From: HGM12713 sp045593725 | Lineage (GTDB): Bacteria > Bacillota > Clostridia > Oscillospirales > CAG-272 | Reading direction: 5' to 3' | DNA length: 31,272 nucleotides | Assembly: GCA_045593725.1 (NCBI GenBank) | Contig: JAZNXE010000020.1 | Location: 1 to 31,272, forward strand | Shown: one piece after another, positions 1 to 9,075 of the stretch | Position numbering within the stretch: position 1 is the stretch's first letter | Layout: each line of letters begins with the position of its first letter | The notes under the pieces: model-generated | Databases searched by the model: none | What the model was told of the DNA's origin: nothing | The model's input: the letters and a program-made list of their open reading frames with translations, nothing else | Translations under genes and position numbers: made by a program

Positions 1-1304
1 ATATAAAGGGTTGCGCCTTGGTAAACTTTGTTTTTCAATTCGTTGAACTTATATGACGGCATCATACGCACAGATGGAACCGAAGGAAGCAGATACACAT
101 CGGCATCCGGAATTTCCTTTGATGCATACGCAAAAGAAAGATTAACCTTCGCCTGCTTTGCAAGGATATTGGTCATATACGCCATGCCCCAGTTATCCTG
201 ACCGTCTGTGAGAAGGCATACTCCGTCTTCCTTTGCTTTGGGAAGTTCAAAATCAAGTTTATTTACAAAGTCCGAAAACTTTTTCATTTCGCAAAGAACA
301 GGTTTGGGATTCTTATTTTTGTCGAGCATACCAAGCTCAACTTCGCACATATTCCAGCAATATGGCGGAGTTTCAAGCATCATCTGGTCATTTGCACACC
401 ACCAGAGAACCCCGGGTGAACCATGCGCCCAATTGGAAAACATATTGACTCTCAGAAAACCCGCTGCAGTTTCTTCATCGCACATCATGTTTCCGAGAGT
501 TCCTATTTCCTCAACAAGACAGGATTTTCCCGAAACATCGGCATAATACTTTGTTTCAGTTGTCGCATGAAGCAGCGTTCTCATTGACGAGAAATCATCC
601 TTTGTGCAATGAGGAACAAAATAGGGATAAGGATGAGTTGTAAGCATATCGGTATATGCTCCCTGATCTTCAATTCTCCAAGTTCCGTCAAGGGAAAGTC
701 CGTGCATTCCCGAAACAATCATTCTGTCCGGATCGTTTGCCCTGATTGCGTTGCATACAATGCCTGTCCAGCTCTGAGCAACACTATAGTCTTCCGCCCT
801 GCTCATACAATTACATTCATTGCCGAGATTCCATGCATAAATAGCTTTTTTATCTTTTAATCTTGTCACAAAGCCTTCGATGAACTTGAGTTCAAACATC
901 AAAGCTATCGGATCTGTATAAAGATTCTTTCCGTAAAGTGCCGGGGGAATAAAGAGTCTTCCGCTCATCCAACCCGTAAGAATACCCACAATGAGTTTTA
1001 AATTATATTCCTGTGCAATATCGCAGAATTTTTCAAAATTACCAAGGGCAGTTTCATCAAGATAATACTTATTCTCCGGTAGTTTATCCTCGTGTACCCT
1101 GTATTCTCTGATTACTCCTCCACCGTCAAAAAGAGGGCTTACAGGCTGAAAATCGCGCCAGTTAGGAAAAACTCTCAGAGTATCGACTCCGTTTTTGGAA
1201 AGCATTTCAAAATCAGAGCGAACAGCATCCTCATTCCAGTTTCTCCACATTTCAGTTCCCGCGTGAGATGCCCAATAATTACAGCCAAGCATAAACTCTT
1301 TCAT
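1..1304 (-). CDS. Clan GH-A glycoside hydrolase (GH5-like, mannanase type), 3' end outside window
   Basis: This partial gene runs off the left edge; 434 codons are visible. The translation starts MKEFMLGCNYWASHAGTEMW and reads as a TIM-barrel glycosidase of the endo-mannanase/cellulase group. The acid/base glutamate is in WNLGNEC (E163), and the nucleophile is most likely in LVEEIGTLG (E265 or E266). WWCANDQ and ELGMLDKNKNPKPVL further on are typical of bacterial GH5-like proteins. No signal peptide is seen, so it probably acts in the cytoplasm on imported oligosaccharides. The ATG at 1304 is preceded by GAAAGG at suitable distance, and a consensus promoter lies upstream. The exact family and substrate cannot be settled from sequence alone, and the C-terminal part is missing only because the window ends. 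Confidence 0.85.
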   Translation of the reverse strand, partial: MKEFMLGCNYWASHAGTEMWRNWNEDAVRSDFEMLSKNGVDTLRVFPNWRDFQPVSPLFDGGGVIREYRVHEDKLPENKYYLDETALGNFEKFCDIAQEYNLKLIVGILTGWMSGRLFIPPALYGKNLYTDPIALMFELKFIEGFVTRLKDKKAIYAWNLGNECNCMSRAEDYSVAQSWTGIVCNAIRANDPDRMIVSGMHGLSLDGTWRIEDQGAYTDMLTTHPYPYFVPHCTKDDFSSMRTLLHATTETKYYADVSGKSCLVEEIGTLGNMMCDEETAAGFLRVNMFSNWAHGSPGVLWWCANDQMMLETPPYCWNMCEVELGMLDKNKNPKPVLCEMKKFSDFVNKLDFELPKAKEDGVCLLTDGQDNWGMAYMTNILAKQAKVNLSFAYASKEIPDADVYLLPSVPSVRMMPSYKFNELKNKVYQGATLY

Positions 1305-1346
1305 GTTTTCGTCGCCTTTCAAGCTTCAATATAATTATTCGTATAT

Positions 1347-1375
1347 ATTTTATCACACTTATTTCTCTTTTTCAA
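1347..1375 (-). promoter_or_regulatory. Sigma-A promoter of the glycoside hydrolase gene
   Basis: On the minus strand TTGAAA (1370-1375) and TAAAAT (1347-1352) are separated by 17 bases, about 45 bases upstream of the ATG at 1304. It lies just beyond the terminator of the aromatic operon, so the two units are transcriptionally separate. Confidence 0.65.
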
Positions 1376-1400
1376 CAATATTTACTTCTATATTTGTAAA

Positions 1401-1429
1401 GAAAAAAAGAAGCACCCTCCGATGCTTCT
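1401..1429 (-). terminator. Terminator of the aromatic amino-acid operon
   Basis: On the minus strand AGAAGCA and TGCTTCT (1423-1429 and 1408-1414) form a 7-bp stem with an 8-base loop, followed by a run of seven T. It follows the aroQ stop codon at 1437 directly. Confidence 0.75.
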
Positions 1430-1436
1430 AAAATGT

Positions 1437-1871
1437 TTACTTTACATTTTTTATTATTTCATCAATAGCATGAACATATCCCTCAAAGCCTTTACCTGCG
1501 ATTCTTGCAAAACAGTACTTGCTAACATAGGAAACCTGTCTGAAATCCTCTCTCGAGTCAACATCCGAGATATGCACCTCCACCGCAGGAATATTTACAG
1601 CTTTTAGTGCATCAAGAATTGCAACGCTTGTGTGTGTATATGCTGCAGGGTTTATGATAATGCCATCGATTTTATGAAAATACGCCCATTGGATTTTATC
1701 AACAAGGTCACCTTCGTGATTTGACTGATATATTGTGACATCAACATTTCTCTCCGTTGCTGCCTTTTCAATCAGTTTGCAAAGATCGCTGTAGGTGTTT
1801 TTTCCGTAAATATCCGGCTCGCGGATGCCTAAAAAGTTAAGATTTGGTCCGTTTATAACAAGAATTTTCAT
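1437..1871 (-). CDS. aroQ: 3-dehydroquinate dehydratase, type II
   Basis: This enzyme dehydrates 3-dehydroquinate to 3-dehydroshikimate, step 3 of the shikimate pathway, as a cytoplasmic dodecamer in this family. The 144 residues are the usual length. GPNLN is at 8-12, REPDIYG at 17-23 carries the catalytic R17 and Y22, INPAAYTHTS at 73-82 holds the substrate-binding Asn, and EVHISD at 98-103 has the catalytic H100. It is the last gene of the aromatic operon, 4 bases after the aroE-aroK stop, and is followed by a hairpin terminator. I see nothing unusual in it. Confidence 0.96.
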   Translation of the reverse strand: MKILVINGPNLNFLGIREPDIYGKNTYSDLCKLIEKAATERNVDVTIYQSNHEGDLVDKIQWAYFHKIDGIIINPAAYTHTSVAILDALKAVNIPAVEVHISDVDSREDFRQVSYVSKYCFARIAGKGFEGYVHAIDEIIKNVK

Positions 1872-1875
1872 ATTT

Positions 1876-3156
1876 TTACTTTCCTCCGCAGCTTTTAAAT
1901 ATGCAGGTGTAGTCGTATTTTGATAGCTCCTGTATTATGGCATTTGCCGTCATTTGGGGTATCTCGGTGCTCTCTACCCGTATGTCCGAAAAGCGCAGAT
2001 ACGCGTCAATACGGCTCTCATAAAGCTCTGCCAGATTGCGTCCTTGAGAGAGAGGTCTGCCGCTTACGGGAAGCTTATCGATGGCTCTTTCGAGAAATAC
2101 TATAACTCCGTTTTGGTGCAGAGGAGAATAGTTATACTCCCTTGTAACCGCTCCGCCGCCTGTGGCAATTACAGCGCAGCTTTTTTTGCCAAGCTGACGC
2201 AGTATCTCGTTTTCCATAAGACGGAATTTTTCCTCACCCAGAGTGTTTATGGCGTCGGCGGGAGTTATCCCGTGCGTTTTCGTAAATTCATCATCCGCGT
2301 CAAAAAACTCTCTGGCAAGGGACTTTGCCAAAAGCTTGCCCACCGTGCTTTTTCCGCAGCCGGGCATTCCGACCAATATAACGTTTTGTGTGCTTTGGCT
2401 TATATAATTGATTATTTCTTCAATACAGCCATCCTCGTAGCTATCCCCCGTAAAATACTCAAAGCCCCTTGCCGCCTGAGCTACGAGCATAGGCAGACCT
2501 CCTACGGCAAGAATACCGCGCTCCTGTGCTTGAAGCAATAATTCGGTACGGGCGGGGTTATAAACAAGGTCAAATACCGCCTCGCAATTGGGAAAGAGAG
2601 AAAGGTCAACGGGGGCAGTGCCATTGTGGGGATACATTCCCACAGGTGTGGCGTTTACTATTATTTGAGCATCACTGTGCTTTGAAATATTTTCGAGAGT
2701 ATTATCATTTCTGCCTATTACCGTAAGCTCGGCTATTTTTTTGTCCCTGAGCACTGTACATACGGTCAGAGAAGCGCCGCCGTTGCCGAAAACAATCGCC
2801 TTTTTGTTTGCTACATCTACTCCCGAGGAGCTTAAGGTATATTCAAAGCCAAAATAATCGCTGTTATAGCCGTAAAGCTTATTTCCGTCCTTGCGTACTA
2901 TTACGTTCACCGCTCCAATAGCCCTTGCCTCGGGGGATATATAATCCAGATAGGGAATAACTTCCTTTTTATAGGGTATGGTTACGCAAAAGGCGTCAAG
3001 CTCATTACTATTAAGAAATTCGACCAGCTTGTCCCTTTCTATCTCCCGAAGAGTAAAGGAGTAGTCGGCTAACCTATTATGTATCAGAGAGGAAAAACTG
3101 TGTCCCAGCTTCTCGCCTATAAGGCCGCATTTCATATGCGTATATCCGCGCTTCAT
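1876..3156 (-). CDS. aroE-aroK: Bifunctional shikimate dehydrogenase - shikimate kinase fusion
   Basis: One 426-residue protein joins steps 4 and 5 of the pathway. Residues ~8-250 are AroE: TIPYK with the catalytic Lys (K63), GYNSDYFGF with the catalytic Asp (D100), the NADP-binding GNGGAS at 124-129, and NATPVGMYP. Residues ~257-410 are a shikimate kinase: Walker A GMPGCGKST (263-271), the DAD shikimate/Mg site (286-288), GGG (333-335) and the lid GRPL (R367). I chose the ATG at 3156, which overlaps the pheA stop as TAATG and has AGAGGT about 8 bases upstream. An ATG seven codons later is possible; an extension upstream into pheA is unlikely. No stop or frameshift lies between the domains, so the fusion is real in this sequence. 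The C-terminal ~15 residues resemble nothing I know. Confidence 0.94.
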   Translation of the reverse strand: MKRGYTHMKCGLIGEKLGHSFSSLIHNRLADYSFTLREIERDKLVEFLNSNELDAFCVTIPYKKEVIPYLDYISPEARAIGAVNVIVRKDGNKLYGYNSDYFGFEYTLSSSGVDVANKKAIVFGNGGASLTVCTVLRDKKIAELTVIGRNDNTLENISKHSDAQIIVNATPVGMYPHNGTAPVDLSLFPNCEAVFDLVYNPARTELLLQAQERGILAVGGLPMLVAQAARGFEYFTGDSYEDGCIEEIINYISQSTQNVILVGMPGCGKSTVGKLLAKSLAREFFDADDEFTKTHGITPADAINTLGEEKFRLMENEILRQLGKKSCAVIATGGGAVTREYNYSPLHQNGVIVFLERAIDKLPVSGRPLSQGRNLAELYESRIDAYLRFSDIRVESTEIPQMTANAIIQELSKYDYTCIFKSCGGK

Positions 3157-4301
3157 TATATTACCTCTGAGTACGAGCCGAGATAGGTGAATTCCTCGCA
3201 CTCCTTTTCAAGCTCGGCTAAAAGCTGTGCCAGCTTTGGAGAATAGACAGGGGCTTCAAGATCGAAATAGAACATAAATTCAAAATCCCTCTCGGGGATA
3301 GGTCTTGATTCAAGCTTGATAAGGTTTATACCAAGAGCATTGAAGCGAGAAAGGATGCTGTAAAGCGCGCCGGGCTTATGAGGAGTCACGAGCATAAGAG
3401 AGGTGCGGTCAGCCCCCGGATATATCTCGGTCTTGTTGGTTATGCAGATAAACCGTGTGTGGTTGTTTCCGTTGTCCTGAACCGAACTTGCAAGTATTGA
3501 AAGACCGTAAAGGGTGGAGCAGGAGCGTGAGGATAGGGAAGCAACGTCACGTCTGTCTGAATTCGCCACCATTTGAGATGCAAGGGCGGTGTTTTCCACA
3601 CGCGTTATCTTTACGTCAGGACCCAGTGTGGATAGGAAGGACGCGCACTGATTTATTGCCTGCTCGTGTGAGAAAATCTCTTTAATATCGGAAAGCTTAG
3701 TCCCTGCCTTAGCCAGAAGACAGTGGTCTATCTTTATGCGTACTGTCCTTACTATTTTGAAATTTCTGCTTATCATAAGGTCATAGATTTTTTTAACAGA
3801 GCCCGCGGTGCTGTTTTCTATGGGAAGAACTCCGTATCGGCACATTCCCGATTCAATAGCGGAGAACACCTTTTCCCAGTCTGAGAAGAAAAGGATGTTA
3901 GGCACCTTGAAAAGACGCTCGGCGGCTATTTGAGAATAAGCTCCCTCAACGCCCTGACAGGCAACGGTAGCGCGTTCGGGAAAGAGCTTTGGCGTTGCTT
4001 CCATAGCCTCGCTTATGGAATTATAAAGCTCACAGGTTTCCCCAAGGCGAGTATGCTGATAGGAGCGAGAGAGTGAAAGAATAGTGGAATAGAGCGTTCT
4101 TGAGTATTCCTCAAACTCCGCTCCCGAAAGCTCGGATATTTTGTTCAGCAGCTCTCTCTCACGGGCAGCATCCATTACGGGAATTCCTCTCTCCCGCTTG
4201 TATTCGGCAACCTTGGCAGAGCAATTCATTCTTTTAATAAAAAGCTCAACAAGCTCCTTGTCAATGGAGTCTATATCTTCTCTTAATTGCTTGAGTTCCA
4301 T
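3156..4301 (-). CDS. pheA: Chorismate mutase / prephenate dehydratase (P-protein)
   Basis: This bifunctional enzyme makes prephenate from chorismate and then phenylpyruvate, committing carbon to phenylalanine. Residues 1-80 are an AroQ-class helical chorismate mutase (LREDIDSIDKELVELFIKRM). Residues ~111-290 are prephenate dehydratase, with the catalytic HTRF motif around 281-284. Residues ~299-375 are an ACT domain with the ESRP motif (331-334), the usual site of phenylalanine feedback inhibition. The 381-residue length fits the family. The gene overlaps the next one by one base (TAATG), which suggests translational coupling. It thus combines allosteric control with the leader-peptide control seen upstream of the operon. 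Confidence 0.96.
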   Translation of the reverse strand: MELKQLREDIDSIDKELVELFIKRMNCSAKVAEYKRERGIPVMDAARERELLNKISELSGAEFEEYSRTLYSTILSLSRSYQHTRLGETCELYNSISEAMEATPKLFPERATVACQGVEGAYSQIAAERLFKVPNILFFSDWEKVFSAIESGMCRYGVLPIENSTAGSVKKIYDLMISRNFKIVRTVRIKIDHCLLAKAGTKLSDIKEIFSHEQAINQCASFLSTLGPDVKITRVENTALASQMVANSDRRDVASLSSRSCSTLYGLSILASSVQDNGNNHTRFICITNKTEIYPGADRTSLMLVTPHKPGALYSILSRFNALGINLIKLESRPIPERDFEFMFYFDLEAPVYSPKLAQLLAELEKECEEFTYLGSYSEVI

Positions 4302-4314
4302 AATATTATTCCTT

Positions 4315-5523
4315 TTATCTTGTTTTTCTTGCAGCTCTTTTGGTCAAGAGCATTACGAAGGGTATAAGAACCAGTATTATAATAGGAAACAGGGCAGATA
4401 TCAAAAAGGATATCTGGAGGTCGTTTCCCAAAGCCTCGGCAACCGCTCCCACAACCGACGGCCCTACGATGCAGCCCATGTCACCTGCAAGGGCGAGAAG
4501 GGCAAACATACGCACTCCGCCAAAGTCTATTCTCGCGGTGGCGAGGCTGTAAGTTCCCGGCCACATTATTCCTACCGACAGTCCGCAAAGAGCGCACCCA
4601 AGCAGACAAAGAACAGGCAGATGGGAGAGGGCGGCTATAAGATAGGAAAGGGTACAGAGTATAGCGGAAACAGTAAAGAATGCCGTAAGCTTTATTTTCT
4701 TTCCCGCAAAGGCATAGAAAACTCGGGAGAGTCCCATAAATATCGCGAAGGCGCATGGACCCAAGAGGTCGCCTACGGTTTTATTAACGCCAAGTCCGCT
4801 CTCGGCAAAGCTGGAAGCCCATTGGCTCATAGCCATCTCGGACGCTCCCGCGCAGAACATAATTATAAAAAATATCCAAAAGAGTCCCGAGCGCAAAAGT
4901 GAGCGTCCTTGGGCTTTTTTTCGTCCCTCCTCGGTATCGGCGTCAAGCTCGTATATCGGGACGAAAGCGAACATAAACGCCCCCGAAAGGGGCAGAATTG
5001 CCCAAAGGCAGGAAAGTATTCGCCAATGCTGGATACCTGCCGTCGCAAAGAAAATGGTAGATATAAGCACCGTAGCCGCCGAGCCCCATGAATAGAAGGA
5101 GTGAAGCAGACTCATAGTGGCGCTTTTCTCAGCGGTTGGACACGCCTCGACGATTGGGCTTATAAATACCTCTATTATTCCTCCGCCAACTGCTGACAGT
5201 ACAGTGGCGATGGTAAGACCTGCAAAAGGGTCGGGTAGAAGCTCGGGGAAAGTCGCCAAGGATATTATACCCGCTACGGCGCAAAGATGTCCCGCTACCA
5301 CTGTGGTTCTGGTATTCAGCCTTGAGGCGAACTTAGCCGCTAAGGCATCGGTTACAAGTTGGGAAAGAAATGATATAGCAATAAGAAGCCCTATTTTTCC
5401 CAAGGATATTCCGTAGTTATTTTCAAAGGTTATAAAGAGCAGCGGAGTAAAATTTATGACAAGTGCCTGTGTTGCGTAGCCCACGTATCCCGCAGTCACG
5501 GTATGCTTAGCAGTAAGCTTCAT
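4315..5523 (-). CDS. MFS transporter inside the aromatic operon
   Basis: A 402-residue membrane protein with about 12 hydrophobic segments and the charged central loop (~190-210, DADTEEGRKKAQGR) expected of the major facilitator superfamily. The N-terminus (MKLTAKHTVTAGYVGYATQALVINF) and the pattern of small residues suggest the FucP/sugar-type branch, but I cannot assign a substrate. It lies 19 bases after aroC and 13 bases before pheA on the same strand, so it is transcribed with the pathway. By position it might move an aromatic intermediate or end product such as shikimate, Phe or Tyr; this is inference. GAGG lies upstream of the ATG at 5523. Confidence 0.85.
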   Translation of the reverse strand: MKLTAKHTVTAGYVGYATQALVINFTPLLFITFENNYGISLGKIGLLIAISFLSQLVTDALAAKFASRLNTRTTVVAGHLCAVAGIISLATFPELLPDPFAGLTIATVLSAVGGGIIEVFISPIVEACPTAEKSATMSLLHSFYSWGSAATVLISTIFFATAGIQHWRILSCLWAILPLSGAFMFAFVPIYELDADTEEGRKKAQGRSLLRSGLFWIFFIIMFCAGASEMAMSQWASSFAESGLGVNKTVGDLLGPCAFAIFMGLSRVFYAFAGKKIKLTAFFTVSAILCTLSYLIAALSHLPVLCLLGCALCGLSVGIMWPGTYSLATARIDFGGVRMFALLALAGDMGCIVGPSVVGAVAEALGNDLQISFLISALFPIIILVLIPFVMLLTKRAARKTR

Positions 5524-5542
5524 TACGTTACCTCACAGATTT

Positions 5543-6652
5543 TTATGTATTGCGCTCTGTGGTGTCCAGAAGCATATCGCAGATGGCGATGGCAGCTGCC
5601 GCCTCGAAAACAGGTACGGCTCGCACTGCCACGCAAGGGTCGTGCCTACCATTGATATTAAGCTTTACGGGCGTCATAGTCACCATATCCACGCTGTCCT
5701 GCGGGACAAAGATTGAGGGGGTCGGCTTCATAGCCGCGCGGAAAATAAGTGGCATACCGTTTGTCATTCCGCCCAGTATTCCGCCGCAGTTGTTTGTTTT
5801 CGTGTATATTTCCTTCCCGTCTGTGACAAAGGGGTCATTATTCTGAGAGCCGAAAAGGGAAGCGCAGTCAAATCCGTTGCCAAATTCAATTGCTTTAACT
5901 GCGGGGATACCGAATACGATACCAGAAATTCGGTTTTCAACTCCGTCGAAGATATGCTCTCCAAGTCCCGCGGGAAGCCCTATGGCGGCGCACTCTACGA
6001 TTCCTCCCACAGAGTCACCGTTTTGACGAGCCTTTTCAATGAGAGCCTTCATTTTTTCTCCCGCCTCGGTGTCCATAACGGGGAAGTCAGAGTGTGAATG
6101 CAATGCCTCAAAATCCTTTGCACTCACTCCCATGGGGTCAAAGGGCGTATCCTTTATTCCCCCCACCGAGTAAAGATGAGCGCCGACGTGTATGTTCTTA
6201 GCTCTGAGATATTGCAGACATATTCCGCCTATTATGCACATAGGAGCGGTAAGACGACCCGAGAAATGTCCTCCGCCGCGCAGATCTACGCTCTCACCGT
6301 ACTTTTTTCGCGCCGCGAAATCCGCGTGCGACGGACGGGGAACGAAGGAGAGGGCAGAGTAATCCGACGAGCGTTGAGAGGTGTTCTTTATTATGGCGTG
6401 AAGCTCGTTTCCGTCAAGAACCAGCTTATCCTCGGTTTCCCTGACACCCGACAGGAATATAGGAAGGTCAGATTCCTTTCTGGGGGTCGAAAAGCTATTC
6501 TGACCGGGTGCTCTTCTTGCCATAAATTGGAGCAGCTCCTTTTTGTCAACGCAAAAATCCTTGGGCAGACCCTTGGCGCAAACGCCTATCTGCTCGTCGT
6601 GAGAGCCTCCGTATATTGATATAGTTAGGTTTTTTCCGTATGAAGTGGACAT
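5543..6652 (-). CDS. aroC: Chorismate synthase
   Basis: Chorismate synthase converts 5-enolpyruvylshikimate 3-phosphate to chorismate using reduced FMN (step 7). The 369 residues match the family. Signature blocks are YGGSHDEQIG (14-23), RPSHADFAARKKYG (106-119), RGGGHFSGRLTAP (125-137) and, near the end, GRHDPCVAVRAVPVFEAAAA. The conserved histidines of the family are present in the first and second blocks. It is followed 19 bases later by the MFS gene. The 55-base gap to aroA upstream is the largest inside the operon and holds only a ribosome binding site (CGAGG) and A/T-rich sequence. Confidence 0.96.
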   Translation of the reverse strand: MSTSYGKNLTISIYGGSHDEQIGVCAKGLPKDFCVDKKELLQFMARRAPGQNSFSTPRKESDLPIFLSGVRETEDKLVLDGNELHAIIKNTSQRSSDYSALSFVPRPSHADFAARKKYGESVDLRGGGHFSGRLTAPMCIIGGICLQYLRAKNIHVGAHLYSVGGIKDTPFDPMGVSAKDFEALHSHSDFPVMDTEAGEKMKALIEKARQNGDSVGGIVECAAIGLPAGLGEHIFDGVENRISGIVFGIPAVKAIEFGNGFDCASLFGSQNNDPFVTDGKEIYTKTNNCGGILGGMTNGMPLIFRAAMKPTPSIFVPQDSVDMVTMTPVKLNINGRHDPCVAVRAVPVFEAAAAIAICDMLLDTTERNT

Positions 6653-6707
6653 AATAAAGCCTCGTTATAAGTGTACTGAAAATACTTTACAATATTTTTT
6701 TAACAGT

Positions 6708-7985
6708 TTATTCGTTGCAGGATAGCTTTATATTGAGAGAAATCATATCCTGCCAGAAGCTTGGATAAGATTTTGACACGCATTCCGCTCCGTCTATAAT
6801 TACAGCTTCGTCGCAAACTGTGGCAGCGACGGCAGCGGACATAGCTATTCTGTGGTCGTTATAGGAATTTACCCGTCCTCCCTTGAGGTGCGACTTGCCG
6901 TTTATTATCAAGCCTCCTTCTGTGACTTGTATATCAGCGCCCAGAGAGGAGAGCATATCGCAGACACTCTCAAGACGGTCGCTCTCCTTAAGACGCAGAC
7001 GCTCCGCACCGTATATTCTCGTCTGTCCCTTTGCCACAGATGCAAGCGTGGCGAGAATGGGTACGAGGTCTGGTATCTGGGAGGCGTCTATATCTATTCC
7101 GCAGAGCGCCGAGCTTGTAGCTATATACCAATTGCCGTCAGGGGCGGGAATTATTTTTCCGCCGAAGAGCTTTATAAGCTCTATTATTTTCATATCCCCT
7201 TGAGAAGAGTATGTATTTAAGTTAGTTACGGTGACCGAGCCTTTTCCCAAAACTCCAAGGCAAAGGGGGAAGGCTGCGTTTGACCAATCTCCCTCAACCT
7301 CTATGCTTTGAGGAGAGATAAATCCTTGATTTGCGTTTATAATATAACTGTTTTCCTGCCTTTCGGGCGCTGCTCCAAACACAGAAAGAGCATCTAAGGT
7401 GATATCTATGTACGGAGCCGACTCTATTTTTCCTGTAACTGAAAGCGTAGAGCTATGGGGCAAAAGCGAGAGGGCAAGGAGCATACCGCTTATGAATTGT
7501 GACGATATATTTCCAGCGATTGAAAAATCTCTGCCCGAAAGCTTACCCTTGACCGAAAGAGGATTGCCGCCCTGTTCCGAAAGCTTTATTCCGTTGACCT
7601 CAAGCAGCTCCCGAAGGGGAGAGAGTGGGCGCATTGGAAGCCTACCCTCCATAACGAATGACGCGTCCGCGCCTAAGGCTGCCACTATCGGTAAGAGAAA
7701 ACGGAGGGTGGAGCCGCTTTCACCGCAGGGCAAAATAGCATTTTTTCTTATATTAAGAGGGGATACGGGTGTTACCTCGAAAAATGGAGCTTTTCTTTCT
7801 ATGACCGCCCCCAGCGCAGAAAGACAGGCAACTGTGGCATCTATGTCGCGATTGGTCTGCTCACAGCGTATTACCGTCTTTTTGTCGGCAAATGCCGCGC
7901 ATATAAGAAGGCGATGGGCTACCGACTTGGAGGATATTGCCTTTACCTCTCCTGTGGGAAGGGAGGGATATACGGTACTTGTCAT
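6708..7985 (-). CDS. aroA: 3-phosphoshikimate 1-carboxyvinyltransferase (EPSP synthase)
   Basis: EPSP synthase joins shikimate 3-phosphate and phosphoenolpyruvate (step 6). The 425 residues show SKSVAHRLLICA (19-30), GESGSTLRFL (88-97), GRLPMRPLSPL (114-124), the GDWSNAAFPL block, ESDRLESV and YNDHRIAMSAA near the end, all signatures of the family. At the glyphosate-contact site the sequence is GESGSTLR rather than the GNAGTxxR of class I enzymes, so it resembles the class II type more; sensitivity cannot be predicted from this alone. It starts 3 bases after the aroB stop, which makes coupling likely. Confidence 0.96.
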   Translation of the reverse strand: MTSTVYPSLPTGEVKAISSKSVAHRLLICAAFADKKTVIRCEQTNRDIDATVACLSALGAVIERKAPFFEVTPVSPLNIRKNAILPCGESGSTLRFLLPIVAALGADASFVMEGRLPMRPLSPLRELLEVNGIKLSEQGGNPLSVKGKLSGRDFSIAGNISSQFISGMLLALSLLPHSSTLSVTGKIESAPYIDITLDALSVFGAAPERQENSYIINANQGFISPQSIEVEGDWSNAAFPLCLGVLGKGSVTVTNLNTYSSQGDMKIIELIKLFGGKIIPAPDGNWYIATSSALCGIDIDASQIPDLVPILATLASVAKGQTRIYGAERLRLKESDRLESVCDMLSSLGADIQVTEGGLIINGKSHLKGGRVNSYNDHRIAMSAAVAATVCDEAVIIDGAECVSKSYPSFWQDMISLNIKLSCNE

Positions 7986-7988
7986 ATA

Positions 7989-9038
7989 TTAAAGTCCTTT
8001 CTCTATAAAAGACGCAAGGTCATTTATAGATATTTCCATAGGCTTACAGTTACCGATGCCGTAAGGTATTATCATAGAGATGCTGTCACCCGAGCGCTTT
8101 TTATCGGCGCTTGCCGCCAAAGCAAGCGCTTCTGCCGAAAAGCCGCATTGGGTAGGAAGTCCTTCAGCCTTTAAGAGAGCTATAAGCTCATCAAGCTCAT
8201 TCTCGGGGCAGATGCCAAGACTTGCCGCTATCCTTGTTACAATGACCATTCCTATTGCTACCGCGCTTCCGTGGGATATCTCAAAATCCGAGCAAAGCTC
8301 TATTGCGTGTCCAACCGTGTGACCGAGATTAAGAAGCTGACGGCAGCCCTTGTCGAACTCGTCCTTTTGTACGATATCGGCTTTTCTCCTTACACATTCG
8401 GCTATAACGTCTTCTATGCCCGAGCGTATGCCCTTTTTTAATCTGTCAAAGAGGGGACGGTCGTTGATAACTCCGTATTTTATTACCTCGGCGCATCCGT
8501 CGGAAAATATTTCGCGGGGCAGAGTGTCAAGTGTGCTATAATCGCATAAAACTAAGGAGGGCTGATGAAAAGAGCCCATAAGATTTTTACCTGCCGCAAG
8601 ATCTACGGCAGTCTTTCCGCCCACCGAGGAATCTACGGCGGCGAGTAGGGTGGTTGGAACCTGAATAAAGGAAATTCCGCGGAGATATACAGAAGCCGCA
8701 AATCCCGCTAAATCGCCTACTACTCCGCCTCCGAGCGCGACTATTACGTCGGAGCGTGTCAATTGGTTTTGTGCAAGAAACTCTACGAGGGCTATGAGAT
8801 TTTCCGTGCTCTTTGATGCCTCACCGTGGGGTATTTCAAAGGTGACACAGTCAAAGCCTGATGAAAGTAGAGAATTGAGCGCACGTTCTCCGTAAAGGGA
8901 GCTTACCGTATCGTCACTCACTATACAGGCGCGGCATACGCCAACCGCCTCCTTGGCGTATTCGCCAAGGTTATCCAGCAGACCCTTTCCTATTATTACG
9001 TTATAAGATGATGAAGCGTTTACTTTTACGGTTCTCAT
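7989..9038 (-). CDS. aroB: 3-dehydroquinate synthase
   Basis: This NAD- and metal-dependent enzyme cyclises DAHP to 3-dehydroquinate (step 2). The 349-residue protein shows ALGGGVVGDLAGFAAS (101-116), PTTLLAAVDSSVGGKT (128-143), KNLMGSFHQP (151-160), the metal-binding DGCAEVIKYG, LLNLGHTVGHAIE and HGSAVAIGM. All metal-ligand regions (Glu, His, His) are present. It follows tyrA by 37 bases and precedes aroA by 3 bases. The order aroF-tyrA-aroB-aroA-aroC resembles Firmicutes supraoperons. Confidence 0.96.
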   Translation of the reverse strand: MRTVKVNASSSYNVIIGKGLLDNLGEYAKEAVGVCRACIVSDDTVSSLYGERALNSLLSSGFDCVTFEIPHGEASKSTENLIALVEFLAQNQLTRSDVIVALGGGVVGDLAGFAASVYLRGISFIQVPTTLLAAVDSSVGGKTAVDLAAGKNLMGSFHQPSLVLCDYSTLDTLPREIFSDGCAEVIKYGVINDRPLFDRLKKGIRSGIEDVIAECVRRKADIVQKDEFDKGCRQLLNLGHTVGHAIELCSDFEISHGSAVAIGMVIVTRIAASLGICPENELDELIALLKAEGLPTQCGFSAEALALAASADKKRSGDSISMIIPYGIGNCKPMEISINDLASFIEKGL

Positions 9039-9075
9039 TTCTTAGTTTATCCTTTATATTTATTATGATACCAAA

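Noticed and set aside
6653..6707. A promoter inside the operon between aroA and aroC (TTGTAA, 17 bases, TATAAC on the minus strand).
   Set aside because: Transcription would begin almost at the aroC start codon and leave no ribosome binding site in the RNA.
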